DNA from: Rhynchospora pubera
Taxonomy: Eukaryota; Streptophyta; Magnoliopsida; Poales; Cyperaceae
Direction of reading: 5' to 3'
Length of the DNA: 64,000 nt
NCBI GenBank assembly: GCA_028095005.1
Contig: CM051461.1
Location: 46,240,812 to 46,304,811, forward strand
Numbering within the stretch: the first letter of the stretch is position 1; each line of letters opens with the position of its first letter. Positions 1-11,352 of this stretch are shown piece after piece. Under the pieces are notes generated by a model. That model made no database searches. It was not told where the DNA came from and saw only the letters and a list, made by a program, of their open reading frames with translations. Position numbers and translations under genes: made by a program.

Positions 1-2811
1 AATTGCTCAATGGTCTCGTTCTTGGGTTCAAAAATTCTCATCTTAGAAGGGCGGGCCCAAGTCCAAGAAGTCATGACTAACGAAGAAGAAAACATGAAGG
101 AAAGAGAGCAAGTCAAGACAAGAAGAAGTAAAGGACAAAGTCCATGTTCCTATAACTATACATAGCATACTAAATATATATATATACATACCTACTAAAT
201 ACATACATAAAAAAAAATGCGTATTTTTATTTTCACTACGTGATGGGCTAAAAAAAAAAAGAGAAGAAGGGATTGGGCTAAACGAGGGCAGGCCCAACAG
301 TAAAGGAATAAAACATGGCCCGGTAAAAAAAAATGGGTCGAAATGGGCCTAAACAAAAAGGGGCCCAAGGAAAAAAAGGAAAGAATAAAAGTTGGGCTGC
401 TGACGGAGGGCAAGAAGACAGCCCAGTTGCAAATGGGTAATTGCAAGGGGATAAGAAGTAGGCCCGGAGAAAAAATGTGAGAAAGAACGGTCTGAATTAA
501 AAGAAAGAAGTATGCATTCCAGTTTGTGAGAGCTACAAGCCAGGTACCAAACAAATCAAGGAGCAAATAGGAAATGGTAAGAGCAAAGAGATGCTATTCA
601 AGCCAGTGCTGAAAAGATGAAAAGGATCAACAAAATTGATTTGATGTCATGATTAGTGAAGCTGCCAATCTTCCTGATAGACAACCAAACTCATGATTCA
701 AACTGGTAGTTCAGGGATCCTCACCATCACTCCTCATCTACATCTTTACAACTACATGTGCATAATATTCTTCCAACTACTCCAACGAAGGAATCTTAAG
801 GTGTCATTCAGAATATACGATGGTCAGGTTATGAAATCAGATGGCAAAATGAATGAGTCGAGTTGCAACAAACACCTCAGTGATGCAAATCAGGTGTACT
901 CGGTCACAAGCATTAAAAGACCCAGGGGGTTAGCCCAAATATAGTTAGGTGAAGTTCTCAGATCAAGTTCAACGATATAGTTGTATCAACCATGTTCAGA
1001 ATGAACTACACATGAGATAGTGGCAACAGTTTGATATCTCAAAATGAGCTTGTGTAGCAATCAAGGACAGCCATGACAGGGCATGCATAAAACTATCAGT
1101 TCTGGCATTCAATCAAGAGCCCCCATTCAACAATCCAGATCAACAGATGTATATTTCACCTGAATCACATCTTATAAAAAGGGTGAAATAAACTAACCTT
1201 GTCAAGGAGGTGAACAGTGAGACACCTTGAGAAAGAGGAGACGAGCTGCAGAACCTGCCAAAGAACACAGTAAGAAAATGATGAGAGAACTGGTAGTGTG
1301 AAAAGAAAAAAAATGCAGTCAACCCTCAAAATAAGAAGAACACTGAATCATGGATTTCAGATACAAAAAAAAAAGGGAAAGAGGAGGAGAAAGGAATCAG
1401 AATAAAGGAAGAAGATGTTAACTCATGTGACTACAAGGGATGTCACCCAGATCACTGAGTGCCAACCAGAAGACACACAACCCCTCACTACCACAAGAAG
1501 GAAGGAGAATTGGTTCAATGGAAAAGCCTCAGCTTGAGAAGAAGAAGAAAGAAAAGAGGATAGGCAGCCACCAGAGCTACCAACTTGAAGAGAATGCAAT
1601 AAGAAAATATGCAAGGAAAAGAAAGAAAAAAAAAAGAGAGACGAGTGGTCTGAGTAAACAGAGGGTGCCTAAAGTTCAATCATTTGAAGAAGGCGCATCT
1701 ATCACCATGGAGAAATAGATTTAAAGCAAATCAAAACAAAAAGGGAATTGGTATTTCTCGTTCTTGTGAGAAAACAATTCTAAGTCAGAAGAAAAGCGAC
1801 AGCAAATGAAGTCGCAGCGATGAAGATAAACACAGCTGAGTATATGAGAAAGCTTCAGACTTTGTAATAAGAAGCCATTGGCAAAGCCAGATCTAAAAAA
1901 AATGCCAAAGGAAGAAGAGAATAACCTGAGAGTATGAGAAGAGCTGCAGTTGAGTCGATCCCCAGCCAGTGGAGAGAGTTTGAAGCTTGGAGGAGAATTC
2001 CCCTAAAACAAGATAAGAGCATGTTAAACAGGAAAGAGAGAAGAGAACGCAGATCTGAGATGACCATGAAGCAATAAGAGAAGCATACCTCCAATGTCAG
2101 ACCACCGATGGCGAAAAAGGAAGCTTGAAATGAAAAGAGGAAATTGAAAATTAGAAATGGGAAGATTCAATTTGAGAAGCCTAGCTCCAAAATTGAATAT
2201 GAGCTTCACCTTGAGAGCCGTGCTCTCAGGTAAAGAGGAAACTAAATTGTAAGGGCTTATGAGAGGAAGAAGATGGTATGAGGGGGTTTTATAAAGGGAA
2301 TGTGTAATGCGACAAATCAGAAACATGCTTATCCCCTTCCATGAGGCATTGTGGTGCTGATCAGAGGGCCCCGCAGCTAGAGGGCACAACCGTAATATCC
2401 CTGAAGAGAAGACTGGTAGTATACACTGGATTTATGAGCTAAAAGTAGGTGAACCCCGAGCATGAGAAAGAACAGAGGAGGGGACCAGGGATTCGAATTT
2501 CCCATTAGAAACTGAGATAAACCCATACGCCGATGGACCATGCAAGGGTCAGAGAGTTGGAGTATGTAAACCATGCCCATGGAAAAGAAATAAAAAAAAT
2601 CAGGCGAGGGACAGCGCGCGAACGAATTTTTGTCCGCGAGTTCCACGATTCGTTGCGACAGAAACCCTGCAGACATTGGTATAAGACCCTTCATCAGCCT
2701 AAAATGAAACCCATTGGGTAAATGGCGGTGCAGTCAATTGTGTCGAAGGATGAATAATGAGAGAAAATAAGGAGATAAAGAAGAAGAAATGGGTGAGAAG
2801 AGAAAAGGGTG
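1..2811 (+). mobile_element. Purine-rich non-coding retroelement tail (probable)
   Basis: The plus strand is strikingly rich in A and G with many short GAAGAA and AAAGAAAA runs, and carries no credible reading frame on either strand. It leads into a polypurine tract and an LTR-like start near 2871. This fits the long untranslated stretch that large plant Ty3/Gypsy elements carry between pol and the 3' LTR. No gag, reverse transcriptase or integrase motif is visible, so the lineage is not assigned. The left end lies outside the window. Confidence 0.4.
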
Positions 2812-2870
2812 CCACTGGAATCAATCGTTCCCATCCAGGATTGTCACAATCAATTCCAGTGGGGGGCATT
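2812..2870 (+). other. Hairpin plus polypurine tract before a probable 3' LTR
   Basis: CCACTGGAAT at 2812-2821 is exactly complementary to ATTCCAGTGG at 2853-2862. The right arm runs into the G run GTGGGGGGC (2859-2867), which looks like the primer for plus-strand DNA synthesis. The likely LTR start TGTTTAACCC follows at 2871. Overlap of a perfect stem with the primer tract is unusual. Confidence 0.45.
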
Positions 2871-3716
2871 TGTTTAACCCTAAAATATGATGCTAAATGC
2901 ATGGAAAACAATGAGGCAAATTTAATGATAAATGATACAAGAAGCTTGAGAAATTTATGGAAAATAGCAGATGAATCCCAAAAATCATGAAAAAATATCC
3001 AAAAAATCCAGGAAGAGGTGAAGAAAATTATGGTACAATCAGAAGGATTAAAGGAATTGCAGAAATCTTTGTTTATGCGAAAAGATCCCTCACCTTAGAG
3101 AAAATTAATAAAAATGATGGAGGAGTCATTTTGGAAAACCACTAAAACCATTTGATTCTAAATAATTTTCTGGGCCTACACATGAAATCTGGTACAAAAA
3201 TTCCAAAGAAAAGGGTCCCAAACAATTCTTTTAGTCTCAACAGCCATAAAAAATACAGCAAATTCCATTAAAATGGATAACCCCATTGAAACGGAAAACA
3301 GAGGAGAGGAATAAGACTCCGCACCAGTTCAAATTTCCCCCTGGGATTATACTCATTTTGGATGCACGCGTTTCCCCACACCGAAGGTCTGACAGATAAG
3401 AGAATGGTGTATGGTTCACGAAACAACAAGTGTATGTAAATGGGGTGGCAGAATGTGTCGCTGAAAGGAAAATTCGACTCCTCCGTGGGAAACATTTCTG
3501 TGCTCATGGAACACGAAGACCAAAATATGTCAAGCGACTGTGGGTCTTCACTGTCAGAGAGGCGTGGCATGGTGTGCCAAGAACAAGAATGAAAAGGGAA
3601 AAGAAAAGAAGGATGAATCAAATCCAACAGAATGCCATGGCAAGAAAGAATCGATAACCGCCGAGCTCTTCCCAAGATACATGGCACCTGGACGGAAAGA
3701 GAACCAGGAGCTAGTC

Positions 3717-3724
3717 TATATATA
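3717..3724 (+). promoter_or_regulatory. TATA box of the probable LTR promoter
   Basis: TATATATA lies just upstream of GCCCATTGAAGAGAG and a pyrimidine-rich leader. The expected transcript start is about 30 bases downstream, near 3750. The position inside the LTR, followed by structured leader sequence, fits a U3/R boundary. Confidence 0.5.
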
Positions 3725-4151
3725 GCCCATTGAAGAGAGAAAGAGGGACGCTTCCAGGAGATAACCCCAGACCCCTTCCATACCTTCTTCCCTATTACAT
3801 TTTCAAGTTAGGTTAGAATTGAATTAGAAAAGCATTTCAGCGAACACCTGTTAGGCGTTATAGCATAGCATAGAAGAAGTGAAGAAAAAGGTAGAGAATT
3901 GATTTGTAACAACAGGTAAGTGTCTTTTGCGAAAGGGAGACGATCAAATTAATGATCTGAACTCTCGAATTTGTAAGATTTCGATCTGATTTCGAAAAGA
4001 ATGAAACTTGTTTGACTTCCTGAGATTGATGGTGATTTTCTTCCTTTCGTAATTCTTCTCTCAATTGCAAGTGTTCTTGATTTAGTTCTGTACCTACTTA
4101 GGTCGATGGTATGAATCTTAGCATGTTCTTGTCTTTCTCTAGTCAGGGAAG

Positions 4152-4524
4152 AAGATCTGTCCGGGAGCACGGCTTCCATGGCAGATCTTTAACCTTGGCG
4201 TTAGTCTCGTTTGTTAACATTTCTGAGGAATTCGTTAATTGCATAACGTAAGTTCATGAATTGAGAAACGGGGTCGATCAAGGAGCATGGCTCCTATGGC
4301 TGACCCCGAATCCCAATGCGATAGAATTAATTTGCTTAATTGCGTCACTAGTTGATCTTTTTTTGTTTCTTGAAGTATTGTGCTTTCCTTGCCTTCGCTA
4401 ACACTATCTTTTTTTCACCTGAAAGCACGGCTTTCATGGTGGAATTCATCTCAGCTAGGAGCATGGCTCCATGGCTAGATTCTCTCTTGTAATTTGCTAA
4501 GAGGCTCGGCCTCCACAGCAAATT
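4152..4524 (+). repeat. Array of five two-stem hairpins with a shared core
   Basis: Five units share one plan: an outer stem, then an inner 5-6 bp stem closed by a three-base loop (ACG, ATG, ACG, ATG, TCG), then AYGGC or a variant before the outer stem closes. Positions are 4152-4189 (outer AAGATCTG/CAGATCTT), 4269-4308 (CGGGGTC/GACCCCG), 4414-4444 (CACC/GGTG plus TT/AA around a bulge), 4448-4480 (ATCT-c-AGC/GCTAGAT) and 4491-4524 (AATTTGCT/AGCAAATT). Inner stems are GGGAGC/GCTTCC, AGGAGC/GCTCCT, GAAAGC/GCTTTC, GGAGC/GCTCC and GAGGC/GCCTC. Stem bases differ between units yet still pair, which points to selection for structure. A simpler hairpin, GAGTTC/GAACTC, follows at 4544-4560. Function is unknown. 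Confidence 0.8.
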
Positions 4525-4620
4525 GAGTTTGATTGGTTGAATTGAGTTCATTTCGAACTCAGTTTGACTCATTGAACTCTAAATCAAGAGAGAATCTAGG
4601 GGAGATGTTGTCCAATTGTA

Positions 4621-6730
4621 TTCAGGAATTTAGGTGTTAATGTTTCTCATTAAACTTATGCTCCAGAATCCGAAATGTACATAAAGTTTTGTGGAGGGTT
4701 CGTTTTGCATAAAAGCCGTAGGCATTCTGTTATACCCCTTTAAGTAAAGGAGGGCATTAATGTGAATTGCATTCTCTTTCTCTGAACTGGTTCCAATATG
4801 ACTTGATTGCTCCTGTGATTTGTTAAAGTTTTAGGGTCGATTATGCAAAAATGTAGTTCCCTGTGTATATAGCATCTAACGTAATACCGATTAAGTATGC
4901 TTTTATTTATTTGAGCAAGAATTCCGAAATCAGATCTCAGAAACAGTGAGGTTATTATGTGAGTAGGGTTGAAGTGGTTTCTTTCTGTTAACAATTGAGC
5001 CTTTGTGAATCAGCATCTCTAAATAAAAATGCCATGTCACTCACAGTAAAAATGACCTGAATAATAAGGGGTATCTTTGTTAGATATGCTTAAGTTTACT
5101 TCTAAGTTTTAAGACCTTAATAATTGGAAATTGGATAATGGTTGGATATATGTACGAATATTCTGTTATGAAATTTGTTCCTTTAGCAAGCACCTCAATG
5201 CTCTTTGACTTTGTTAAGTAATTAGTAAACGCTCAAAGAACAAAATGGGAGTATAATGGTGTTTAATTTACAGTCAAACTTATTAGAAAAAGAGGTTTTG
5301 AATACCTGACAGCAGTATAGCGATGTATGGTTTATGACCTATGACAGTTTGACTACTTGTAGTTTGTGCTCCACGGCTGTAATTAACACAAAAGATAAAG
5401 TATAAACATGATTCCTTTGAACTAGTCGTATCTGGGCACTTAGGTATTGAGCTGTCATATCTAAGTGTGAAGTGTGGTATGATGGACCAGTACTGAGTTG
5501 AATAATGACTACCAAATGAAATATGCTGATGTTAAAATTAAAGCTAGACAGTCTCTCCTCTGCATCTTGCTGATGCCAATCGGCATGTCCCCAGTATAGT
5601 GTAACCCTCTTTCAAACCTTCCCTACCCCCAGACTTATACCACCGTACCAGTCGCTGGTACCCTCCTTAGACACTGCTGACGCGTCGAAAATCAAGTATA
5701 CAATTGTCCTCCCCTTACTCTCGCGACGCCAACGATCTCTTCTTTGACGGCTGCAACGATCAGAATCGCTAGCGGATCCATACCCGTCACCAAATGAACC
5801 CGATAGCGGAGAAAATGAAACCCGTCTTCTTTATTCGAAGCCCAGCGCCGAAACCTCTTCGATCGAATGTGACGAAACAGTTGTAAAGCCGTGTGTTCAA
5901 TTCCTGACAAAGGACGAATGTGGAATAAAGCAAAGAGATCTTTGGGCCTAATGAATATAAAGCCCAACCAGAAGAAGTCCATTTCCAGAAATTTAATTCC
6001 CATTGCCACCTCAACCTGTTCCTGATGACGTGTACCAACCAGGGAGCGCCACATCAGCAAAAACGTCAGAAATTCATTTAAAAATAATAAGAAGCTCAGA
6101 AGAACACAAATAAGATATCCATAAAATTCTAAAAATATAAATAAACCTGTTTCACTGATACTTTGATATGAAATTATGTCAAAGTAGCGGCCTTTCGTGT
6201 TTTTGAAGTATTTTCACTTTAAAAATAAAATTTATAAATATAAGAAAACTAGTAAACCCATTTATAAAATTCCAAAACTGAAACTAAGTACTTTTGAAAT
6301 AAAAATGCTAGGTGTGATGTCTTCGAAATCAAATATTTTCAAATATGAATATGTTTTCACAAATTACGAAAAAGTCAAAATAAATCAATTGTACCTTTTA
6401 AATGAAACTTATAAAATCAAAAGCTAAGTACTTTCGATATCCAAGTAACTGCAAGAAAGATATTTTCAAATATTAAAAATATTTTCCAAATTAGTCTAAA
6501 ATCTAAAAAGGAATTTCTAAAAAGTCAAAGGTGCAAAAGGCCAAAGTGAATAAAATCGTCAAATATCCCAAGTGAAACTTTAGAAATTAAAAGCTTCAAA
6601 ACACGAAATCCAGAGTCTAGAGCCAAAACCTCTCCGTTTGAGGAAAAGTCCCTCTTTAGGGTTGAGATCGACCCTATATGACTTAGAAATTGAATTCTTA
6701 CGGGCTCCCTCGTCCAAAGAATTCTAATTC
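4621..6730. other. Intergenic or decayed repeat, no gene seen
   Basis: Mixed AT-rich sequence without a recognisable gene. A 122-codon frame on the minus strand (5692-6060) matches no family I know and has no flanking gene signals. From about 6530 the sequence changes character and leads into the tandem array. Confidence 0.5.
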
Positions 6731-7765
6731 GTTCTTTCAAGTGCCGCCAAATGGCCCGAGAACCAACTCTCACAAGTGACGCCAAATGTCCCGAGGGTTG
6801 TAAAAGAACCAACTTTCACAAGTGGCGCCAAATGCCCCGAAGGTTGTAAAATTTCCCTTCGTTCTCACAAGTGCCGCCAAATGGCCCGAGAACCAACTCT
6901 CACAAGTGACGCCAAATGTCCCGAGGGTTGTAAAAGAACCAACTTTCACAAGTGGCGCCAAATGCCCCGAAGGTTGTAAAATTTCCCTTCGTTCTCACAA
7001 GTGCCGCCAAATGGCCCGAGAACCAACTCTCACAAGTGACGCCAAATGTTCCGAGGGTTGTAAAAGAACCAACTTTCACAAGTGGCGCCAAATGCCCCGA
7101 AGGTTGTAAAATTTCCCTTCGTTCTCACAAGTGCCGCCAAATGGCCCGAGAACCAACTCTCACAAGTGACGCCAAATGTCCCGAGGGTTGTAAAAGAACC
7201 AACTTTCACAAGTGGCGCCAAATGCCCGAAGGTTGTAAAATTTCCCTTCGTTCTCACAAGTGCCGCCAAATGGCCCGAGAACCAACTCTCACAAGTGACG
7301 CCAAATGTCCCGAGGGTTGTAAAAGAACCAACTTTCACAAGTGGCGCCAAATGCCCCGAATGTTGTAAAATTTCCCTTCGTTCTCACAAGTGCCGCCAAA
7401 TGGCCCGAGAACCAACTCTCACAAGTGACGCCAAATGTCCCGAGGGTTGTAAAAGAACCAACTTTCACAAGTGGCGCCAAATGCCCCGAAGGTTGTAAAA
7501 TTTCCCTTCGTTCTCACAAGTGCCGCCAAATGGCCCGAGAACCAACTCTCACAAGTGACGCCAAATGTCTCGAGGGTTGTAAAAGAACCAACTTTCACAA
7601 GTGGCGCCAAATGCCCCGAAGGTTGTAAAAATTTCTTTTGTTCTCACAAGTGCCGCCGAATGGCCCGAGAACCAACTCTCACAAGTGACGCTAAATGTCC
7701 CGAGGGTTGTAAAAGAACCAACTTTCACAAGTGACGCCAATTGCCCCGAAGGTTGTAAAACTCCT
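6731..7765 (+). repeat. 130 bp tandem repeat array, eight copies, trimeric substructure
   Basis: The marker GTGCCGCCAAATGGCCCGAG starts at 6741, 6871, 7001, 7131, 7260, 7390, 7520 and 7650. The period is 130 except for one 129 bp unit that lost a C near 7226. Each unit holds three related subunits beginning (T)CACAAGTG followed by CCGCC, ACGCC or GCGCC, so it is a higher-order repeat. Copies differ by only a few substitutions, implying recent amplification or homogenisation. Because 130 is not a multiple of three, the long frames crossing it shift at each copy and are not genes. It is much richer in GC than its surroundings and probably belongs to a transposon. Confidence 0.95.
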
Positions 7766-8230
7766 TAAAACGACTCCAAGTGAAGATTCATTCTTTTCCA
7801 ACGAAGACCTCTTCTAAACCTCAAAGTCTTTTAGTAGTTTAGCGATCCTTAATTGGGTCCCGTCAACTAGGTTTGGTACCATCAATTAAGGCCTCTTTAA
7901 GGCAAGTAATAGCACTCCATAAGTCCATTTTCTTAGCCCATTACGTCAATACCCTTTACGTCCCTTAATCAGAGGTTCTCGTAGGCAACTACGAGGTAAT
8001 TAACAATAGGGGCTTGCGCCTATTGGAAAGAAAGGACCCGCTAAATTAAGAAACTTCTTTAAGTAGCGACTCTTTATAGGGTTCTCTTGTGTTGAGAGAT
8101 ATTCGTCAAAGAGATCGAAACCTTAAGGGAGGTGAATCTAAGACTATGTTCCCATTGTTCTTCGAGAAATTCCTTCGAGGAGAATAATGACGAAAAAGCC
8201 GCAACAGTATTGACGGAAACATAGTTTTTT
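7766..8230 (+). other. Flank of the tandem array with two perfect hairpins
   Basis: This non-coding stretch looks like continuation of the element that holds the array. CTCGTAG (7978-7984) pairs with CTACGAG (7989-7995) around the loop GCAA, a GNRA tetraloop. Eight bases on, CAATAGG (8004-8010) pairs with CCTATTG (8019-8025). No reading frame is convincing. Confidence 0.5.
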
Positions 8231-8315
8231 TTTTTTGGCGATTTAGACCCAAAAACCTAACGTCCACCCCCCCCCCCCCCCCCGCCCCCAAAACACAAAT
8301 CTCTCTCTCTCTCTC
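8231..8315 (+). repeat. Low-complexity tracts: poly-T, 17-base poly-C, (CT)n
   Basis: A run of 17 C at 8267-8283 is followed by one G and five more C, then a CT microsatellite at about 8301-8315. A 98-codon frame starting just downstream (8319-8615) is pyrimidine-rich and unsupported. Confidence 0.9.
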
Positions 8316-8615
8316 GGCTTGTCCGCCATGACTAATGGTGCTCTTGATCTCCTTCTCCTCTTTGTATCGCAGCAGGCCATTACTAGTGCCCTTCGATCTC
8401 CTCCTCGTAGTATCGCAAAAGATAAAAGATGGTGCTCTCGATCTCCTCCACTACTGGCAGCGCAAAAATTGGTGCCTTTCTATACTTTTCCGATGATGGA
8501 CCTCTTCTCCCTTTTGGGTTTCGTGACTTTCGTCTTATTCTGCTCATTTTTTCCTTTAAATCATCATTTTTCCTCTACTTTCCAATACATGATTTCGTCG
8601 TCTATTAATCAATAG

Positions 8616-10350
8616 CGTTATTGATGGGTCATTAAATTGACGAATAAAGTTTTTAATTTGGAGAAATTTAGACCAATCTACTGTACATATTTTGCTGGAA
8701 TTCTTTGTCCCTCAAGTAGAACTTTCTCCTTTTTTCCACCATTCTAGAATAATAATTTTAGGTAGGTCCCTCATATATTTGCATTTGTACCCAAGAGTTC
8801 AACAAGTACTCCACAAAAATTTCTATTTATAAACAACATAACCAAGTTAATTTATAATACAACGTACAAAAAAAAAATGTGTTGCACACAAGATGGTTAA
8901 TATATTTTAAAATTTGAGTAAGTAACTAAGTATATACTAGTAAGTTTGACATAGATGTTCGTATATACACACACCGAAATAACACCGTTATATCACCGAA
9001 ATAACGCCGCACCGTTAAATCGACTCCGTACCGTCATACCGAAAAAAACGAAATTTAAAAGCTTGATCCATAGATAAAAAAATTTATATGGGTTGGATTG
9101 GTTACGGGTGGGTCAACTAAACAAAATTTTTAACCGGGTGTAATTGGGTTGGGTTGAAATATTGATAAATTATTACAAATCTGACCGTTTCACAGCAATA
9201 AAAATTAGATTTAAATTATATATTTTTTAACCGTAAAGTTGTATTTGCAATGAGAAATTTACCTTACTGAATATTAAGTTTGTTGCGTGTAAGTTAAACT
9301 ACGAGGATTATTATAAATATTAACCAACATTAGATACCTCAGTTTTCTTTAGCAATGTTTGACCTGTTTTGCAATTTTCCAAAATTAATTAAAATTAGCT
9401 ATAGTGTCGTTGTTAACGCGATGAATGTTAAATTAAAGCTGAAATTTTTTTAACAAACAATATTGGCCTTTTAAAATTTCGTACGACCCAGAAATAAAAA
9501 AAAATATCAATCTAAAAAGTTTTGAACGAAATTTTAGAAGTCCAAAATAAATAAATATATATATATATTATTGGATTGAGTGACATTTTCTAAGAATATT
9601 CATAACATTTAATTCAGAAATAATATGAAAAAATTGCAAACAACCCAAAAAGAGTAAGGAATATATTGATTATTTTTAATAAAAATTATATATAGTTGGA
9701 TATTCAAAGATGATTCATGCGAATGAAGGAACGAACCCATTACCTTTATGTAAACGACAGAGTAGATTTTCATGTTCATAAAAAAATTATTAATTAAAGT
9801 TATCAGCCACTCAGCCTACTACTCTAAAAAGGAATAAAAAAATTAGTAGAAGGTTTTATTATGTTTATATATTCATTTGGTTCGATTTTACAAACGTATA
9901 TTTGCACAACTAAACAGAATGAGTATAAAATTTAATTTATAATAATACTTGCATTTATTAACTTCATAATTACCAACATGAGTATATATTACACTAATAA
10001 CAAAAATATTTTACAAAATATTTATTAAGTTATTAATAGTCTAAAGCTGAACTATAAACCAAAACTTAAACAAACAAAACCAAACAACCAATTTCGTTAA
10101 AACAAATTTGAATATGTTAAAATCAAAGTAACAGAACGGTTTTAAAATTCTGAATTTTTTCCTCCCTGAATTAAGTATGATACATCAAAAAAGATGAAAA
10201 AAATTTATCATCTCATTTTCCATGCATTGATCAATAACATCATCTGTTAAAAATCCACCGCATTCTAACTATTAAACGCACTTAATTGAACAAAATTAGT
10301 TTATGAGGAGTTTTTTTTCCCCCTATTTCCATCCCTTTCCATCCATTGTT
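8616..10350. other. AT-rich intergenic sequence
   Basis: No gene seen. Around 8980-9050 there is a cluster of ACCG/CACCG words, and around 9090-9160 repeated GGGTTGG-type words, both looking like decayed repeats. The last 100 bases form the upstream region of the cysteine-rich peptide gene. Confidence 0.6.
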
Positions 10351-10353
10351 TTC

Positions 10354-10363
10354 TATATAAATA
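10354..10363 (+). promoter_or_regulatory. TATA box of the cysteine-rich peptide gene
   Basis: TATATAAATA sits 100 bases before the start codon at 10463, leaving a leader of about 70 bases. It is the best core-promoter match upstream of this gene. Confidence 0.7.
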
Positions 10364-10462
10364 AGTTTCTCTTGTGCCCTTTACAAATATAATTTGAAGC
10401 AATAAACAAAGAAAAAGGAACACAGTTACACAGTTTGTCGAAAGTTGCTTCACACTGTTCAA

Positions 10463-11327
10463 ATGGCGTATTCTTTCGTATTTGTGCCACTCATGTTAGT
10501 TCTCCTGTTGGCCCCAATCAACGAAGGTAAAATCAATGGGGAAAACACATCCATTCTAGTGTCTTGAAATTTTTCTTTTCCAATTATATTTCGAATTTAA
10601 TATGTGAAAACTTTAGTTTTGATTAAAATTGAAATAATTATCTTAGATAATACTTTCTGAGTAGTATCTCCAACAATTACTTCTTTTACAACAAAAAAAA
10701 AATTATTAGAAATATCTCTTAACATATCATTCGTATGCCGGCCTCAGATATTTGTTGTCGTTTAGATGAAATTAATTCCCCGATTACCTCACCTATGGAG
10801 GTAAATTTCATTTTGTTAATCATAAAACATAAATAGTATAAATCATATATTTTAGCAATGGTAAATTCAACATTTTTAAAATAATGTATACTTTTGGATA
10901 AATATGCAGAATAACATGGCCTGCTCAGGCATATAAATAAAAATTGAAAATAATATCAAAAAATCTAATTGGGTCATTTTTTCAATATTTCAATAGCTCA
11001 ATATTATCTCATTTTACTTCTCAAAACATTATTCATTGAAGCCACTTTATATGTATGCCAACAGGATCGACTATAGACTCCACCTACAAGCCACATCCGT
11101 CATCAACCGTATATATACGTGACCCAAGAATTGGAGAATACATGCCATTTGCTAATCAACCTAGTCAGCCATTTCAGAAATGTGCATCATGTAAATGCTG
11201 TCAAAATTCAAACAATTGTCAAACGACTTCTTGTTGCTTCAGAATAAATTGCAATCTTCCAGGAAAACCCTTTGGTACTTGTGCATTTCAACCCTATACT
11301 TGCGGCTGTAGTCAGTGTCCGTCATGA
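10463..11327 (+). CDS. Small secreted cysteine-rich protein (DUF7866-like), two exons
   Basis: Exon 1 (10463-10526) encodes a hydrophobic signal peptide beginning MAYSFVFVPLMLVLLLAP. The intron 10527-11064 has GT-AG ends, and exon 2 (11065-11327) continues in phase, giving 108 residues. The C-terminal half holds 12 cysteines in the order KC-ASC-KCC-NNC-SCC-NC, then GKPFGTCAF, then TC-GC-QC. The CAF...TC-C-C tail resembles, from memory, the uncharacterised plant family DUF7866. The product is expected to be secreted and disulfide-bonded; its activity is unknown. AATAAA at 11347-11352 is a good polyadenylation signal. The start was chosen because it gives the signal peptide and follows a TATA box at proper distance. 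Structure is well supported; the family name less so. Confidence 0.85.
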
Positions 11328-11346
11328 AATTTTTTTTTTCCCTCCT

Positions 11347-11352
11347 AATAAA
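11347..11352 (+). terminator. Polyadenylation signal AATAAA
   Basis: It lies 20 bases after the stop codon of the cysteine-rich peptide gene and is followed by a TG-rich stretch typical of plant 3' ends. Confidence 0.6.

Larger units (their letters stand above)
2871..4620 (+). mobile_element. Probable 3' LTR (right end not resolved)
   Basis: The stretch starts with TG directly after a G-rich polypurine tract, as an LTR should. It contains a TATA box at 3717-3724, roughly 850 bases in. Downstream comes a sequence of leader type with an array of hairpins (4152-4524). No second copy lies in the window, so the terminal CA and target duplication cannot be set; the right end given is only where leader-like sequence fades out. 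No primer-binding site was seen after it, consistent with a 3' rather than a 5' LTR. Confidence 0.45.

Noticed and set aside
5692..6060. 122-codon minus-strand frame
   Set aside because: No family resemblance; a second overlapping frame of 83 codons exists in the same stretch, and the surrounding sequence is repeat-like.
6776..7740. Many open frames of 60-140 codons on both strands
   Set aside because: They are read-through of the 130 bp tandem repeat; the frame shifts each unit and the translations are the same words repeated.
8319..8615. 98-codon frame after the poly-C/CT tract
   Set aside because: Pyrimidine-rich low-complexity start, no recognisable domain, no promoter or splice context.
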